Part shown: positions 4,799 through 6,689 of the stretch, piece after piece | Layout of the letters: each line of letters begins with the position of its first letter | Position numbering within the stretch: the first letter of the stretch is position 1 | Assembly: GCA_029253325.1 (NCBI GenBank) | Contig: JAQWZS010000057.1 | Span: 1-6,689 of the forward strand | Direction: 5' to 3' | DNA length: 6,689 bases | Source: Bacteroidia bacterium | GTDB taxonomy: Bacteria; Bacteroidota; Bacteroidia; NS11-12g; UBA9320 | The notes under the pieces: generated by a model | Seen by the model: only the letters and a program-made list of their open reading frames with translations | What the model was told of the DNA's origin: nothing | Database searches by the model: none | Made by a program: the position numbers and the translations under genes

Positions 4799-5359
4799 AT
4801 GCTTGAACCCACAGAACTTCTATATGCTTATGCTCAAGGGTATTTTCCTATGGCTATTCCTGAGGAGAATGATGAGATTTTTTGGTTCAAGCCAGATATG
4901 AGAGGAATTATACCTTTAGAAGAATTTCATATTTCTAAAAATCTAAGGCGATTATTCAATAAACACTACTTTGACTTAAGAATTAATGGAGATTTTGAAG
5001 GAACAATTCGTTCGTGTGCAAACCGAGAGGATACTTGGATTAGTGAAGATATTATAAAATCATATTGTAAACTTAATGAGTTAGGTTATGGGTATAGTTT
5101 TGAAACGTGGAGAAATGGAAAACTCGTGGGGGGATTATACGGAGTAGCAATAGGAAAGGTGTTTTTCGGAGAGAGCATGTTTCATACAGAAACAGATGCA
5201 AGTAAAATTGCATTAATTTTTTTGGTTGAGTTTATGAAAGAAAACCAATTTAAATTATTGGATACTCAGTACATTAACGATCATCTCAAGCAGTTCGGTG
5301 CAATAGAAATCCCCAATGAAAAGTACGAGTTATTATTAGAAGATGCTTTGGAGTCTTAA
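4799..5359 (+). CDS. aat: Leucyl/phenylalanyl-tRNA-protein transferase
   Basis: This cytoplasmic enzyme moves Leu or Phe from aminoacyl-tRNA onto N-terminal Arg or Lys of proteins, making N-degrons read by ClpS/ClpAP-type proteases. It has 186 residues against 234 in E. coli. The conserved core is complete: LLYAYAQGYFPMA (7-19), WFKPDMRGIIP (29-39), TWISEDI (79-85), VGGLYGVA (110-117), FFGESMF (122-128) with Glu125, and LLDTQYINDHLKQFGA (153-168) with Asp155 and Gln157 of the active site. It lacks roughly 35 N-terminal residues and about 20 C-terminal residues relative to E. coli. An in-frame TAA at 4772-4774 excludes a longer N-terminus, so the short form is real rather than a wrong start. 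The 3' end overlaps the end of menF on the other strand. Confidence 0.93.
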   Translation: MLEPTELLYAYAQGYFPMAIPEENDEIFWFKPDMRGIIPLEEFHISKNLRRLFNKHYFDLRINGDFEGTIRSCANREDTWISEDIIKSYCKLNELGYGYSFETWRNGKLVGGLYGVAIGKVFFGESMFHTETDASKIALIFLVEFMKENQFKLLDTQYINDHLKQFGAIEIPNEKYELLLEDALES

Positions 5360-6333
5360 TTATCCAAAAGCTGTTTTATAGAAGCTATTTTTTTTTCAGT
5401 TTCTTCCCACTCAGCTAATGGGTCAGAGTCTTCAGTTATTCCAGCACCAGCAAACAGTTCAATGGTATTTTGGTGAAACCTCATACATCTAAGATTTACA
5501 AAAAAGGTAGCACTATCTTTTTTAAGGATTCCTGTCATACCTGAATAAAAACCTCGATTCATGGTCTCAAAATCTTGAATAAATTCAAAGCTGCTATCTC
5601 TTGGCAACCCACAAACAGCACTTGTTGGTTGAAGAATTTTTAATAATTCTAAGGCATCTTGGGGTGAGCAAGCAACCTCGTAAGAAGTTTTTAAATGCTT
5701 GATGGTGTTAAAATTTTCTTCAACTGTAGCAGATTTTTGATAGTCAGTAAGATTAAGTGAGTTCAATTTCTCCTCAATGAAGTCACAAACCATTAATTGT
5801 TCGTTTTTTTCTTTTGAAGTGAATTTTTCTTCCAAAGATTTAGTTCCTGCAAGAGCAACAGTATTCAGCATTCCTTCCTCATAATGTATTAGAAGTTCTG
5901 GGGATGCTCCGACCCATTGTTCAGGACCAATATTTACATAATATCCATAACTTGAGGAGTATTTTCTGACTGAATTCTTAAAAACAGATAAAGGGTCATA
6001 ATCCCCCGATATAATTTCATTTCGAGCAAGAACTACCTTTTTCATTTGACCAGTGGATATTGCTTGCTTGGCCATGAATACACTTGTTTCATATTCTTCT
6101 TTTGATAGAGAGTCATTGATCATAAGATCATATTCATTAATAGGTTTTTTATTCTCCTTATTCCCAAAAAAATATGCTTGTTTTGATCGATCAAAAGGAT
6201 AAAAAACCAAACCCTCTTTTTTCATCCAATACTTATCAATAGTATCAAAAAGCTCCATGCAATTCAGTTGGTATTGCTCTATTTTATGCTGTTGAGGGAT
6301 GTGAATTAGTGCCCCGATATTTTCAGTATCCAT
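5356..6333 (-). CDS. menF: Isochorismate synthase (menaquinone pathway)
   Basis: This chorismate-binding enzyme converts chorismate to isochorismate with Mg2+, the entry step of menaquinone synthesis. The C-terminal chorismate-binding domain fills almost the whole 325-residue protein. Visible motifs are KKVVLAR (98-104) with Lys99 matching the general base of EntC/MenF, GASPELL (142-148) with Glu146, TVALAGT (158-164), HLKTSYE (213-219), LQPTSAVCGLP (234-244), and FAGAGITEDSDPLAEWEETEKK (294-315), which carries the Mg-binding glutamates. The absence of a glutamine amidotransferase partner and the adjacent MenI-type gene favour isochorismate synthase over anthranilate or aminodeoxychorismate synthase. 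At 325 residues it is shorter than E. coli MenF (431), lacking much of the variable N-terminal region. Its ATG overlaps the upstream stop as TAATG, indicating translational coupling. Siderophore or salicylate synthesis is a less likely role. Confidence 0.9.
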   Translation of the reverse strand: MDTENIGALIHIPQQHKIEQYQLNCMELFDTIDKYWMKKEGLVFYPFDRSKQAYFFGNKENKKPINEYDLMINDSLSKEEYETSVFMAKQAISTGQMKKVVLARNEIISGDYDPLSVFKNSVRKYSSSYGYYVNIGPEQWVGASPELLIHYEEGMLNTVALAGTKSLEEKFTSKEKNEQLMVCDFIEEKLNSLNLTDYQKSATVEENFNTIKHLKTSYEVACSPQDALELLKILQPTSAVCGLPRDSSFEFIQDFETMNRGFYSGMTGILKKDSATFFVNLRCMRFHQNTIELFAGAGITEDSDPLAEWEETEKKIASIKQLLDN

Positions 6334-6689
6334 TATTTTTTGTCAACTACAGCCAACGTCATTCTACTGATATTGATGAGTGTGTTTTCTTCTGATGATG
6401 TTTTGATTTCCCATACTTGAGTGCTTCGTCCAAGGTGTATTGCTTTTGCAGTTGCAAAAACCATTCCTTCACGCACACTCTTTAAGTGACTAGTATTTAG
6501 AGTCAAACCTAGACAAGATTTATTTTGGTGTGCAACAACCAGATTGCCGGCAAGACTAGCAACATTTTCCGCAAGTGCTGCTACAGCACCACCATGTAAA
6601 AGACCAAGTGGTTGGTGGACTTTGGATGATACAGGCATACTCATTGTAACGTAGTCCTCCCCAACGGCAGTAACCTTCATTTGAAGATG
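6333..6689 (-). CDS. menI: Hotdog-fold thioesterase, MenI/PaaI type (5' end outside window)
   Basis: This is a cytoplasmic acyl-CoA thioesterase of the hotdog fold. By similarity to E. coli MenI it should hydrolyse 1,4-dihydroxy-2-naphthoyl-CoA in menaquinone synthesis. Shared blocks are HQPLGLLHGGA, LAEN with the catalytic glutamate, a GLTLNTSHLKSVREG stretch, and HLGRSTQVWEI. An ATG exists at 6680, but it aligns to an internal residue of E. coli MenI, and the frame stays open to the window edge (codons for HLQ). I therefore treat the gene as truncated, missing roughly 20-25 residues. The stop shares a base with the menF ATG (TAATG), so menF is translated right behind it. Placement next to menF supports the menaquinone role over generic PaaI-type phenylacetate metabolism. 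Confidence 0.88.
   Translation of the reverse strand, partial: HLQMKVTAVGEDYVTMSMPVSSKVHQPLGLLHGGAVAALAENVASLAGNLVVAHQNKSCLGLTLNTSHLKSVREGMVFATAKAIHLGRSTQVWEIKTSSEENTLINISRMTLAVVDKK

Overview
The window reads as a stretch of ordinary low-GC chromosome from a member of the Bacteroidota. The main support is a textbook Bacteroidota promoter (TTTG, 21-bp spacer, TAGGTTTG) ahead of the glyceraldehyde-3-phosphate dehydrogenase gene, A/T-rich start regions without clear Shine-Dalgarno sequences, and several protein types (a YqgE/AlgH protein, a small histidine-bearing 'cytochrome B'-like membrane protein, a divergent Nramp relative) that I associate with this phylum. Placing it in the Cytophagia-like branch would be a guess.

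Layout. Bases 1-40 look like the tail of an unidentified gene. Bases 41-160 hold an inverted repeat, a short direct repeat and a strong terminator belonging to a minus-strand tRNA-Glu(TTC) at 164-235. Between the tRNA and the next gene (236-490) lies a run of hairpins that pairs better as minus-strand RNA, followed by two divergent promoter candidates, one for the tRNA transcript and one for gap. gap (491-1471) ends in a strong terminator. Right behind it a plus-strand run of four genes begins: an Nramp-like transporter (GTG start at 1539), a YqgE/AlgH protein, a four-helix membrane protein, and a small UPF0158-like protein. A minus-strand fumarylacetoacetate hydrolase-family gene then converges on this run with one base between the stops. 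It is divergent, across 31 bases, from aat, the leucyl/phenylalanyl-tRNA-protein transferase. aat in turn runs into the end of menF with the stop codons overlapping. menF (isochorismate synthase) is preceded by and translationally coupled to a MenI-type thioesterase gene that runs off the right edge.

How they work together. The clearest functional pair is menI-menF, two steps of menaquinone synthesis: entry from chorismate, and hydrolysis of 1,4-dihydroxy-2-naphthoyl-CoA. gap is a glycolytic/gluconeogenic housekeeping gene with its own promoter and terminator. The Nramp-yqgE-membrane protein-UPF0158 run is spaced like an operon but its common purpose is not evident. I found no CRISPR array, insertion sequence, toxin-antitoxin pair or defence system. 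The items most worth a second look are the transporter with an altered metal site, the structured leader upstream of tRNA-Glu, the uncharacterised membrane protein with conserved histidines, and the palindrome between the divergent FAH and aat genes.
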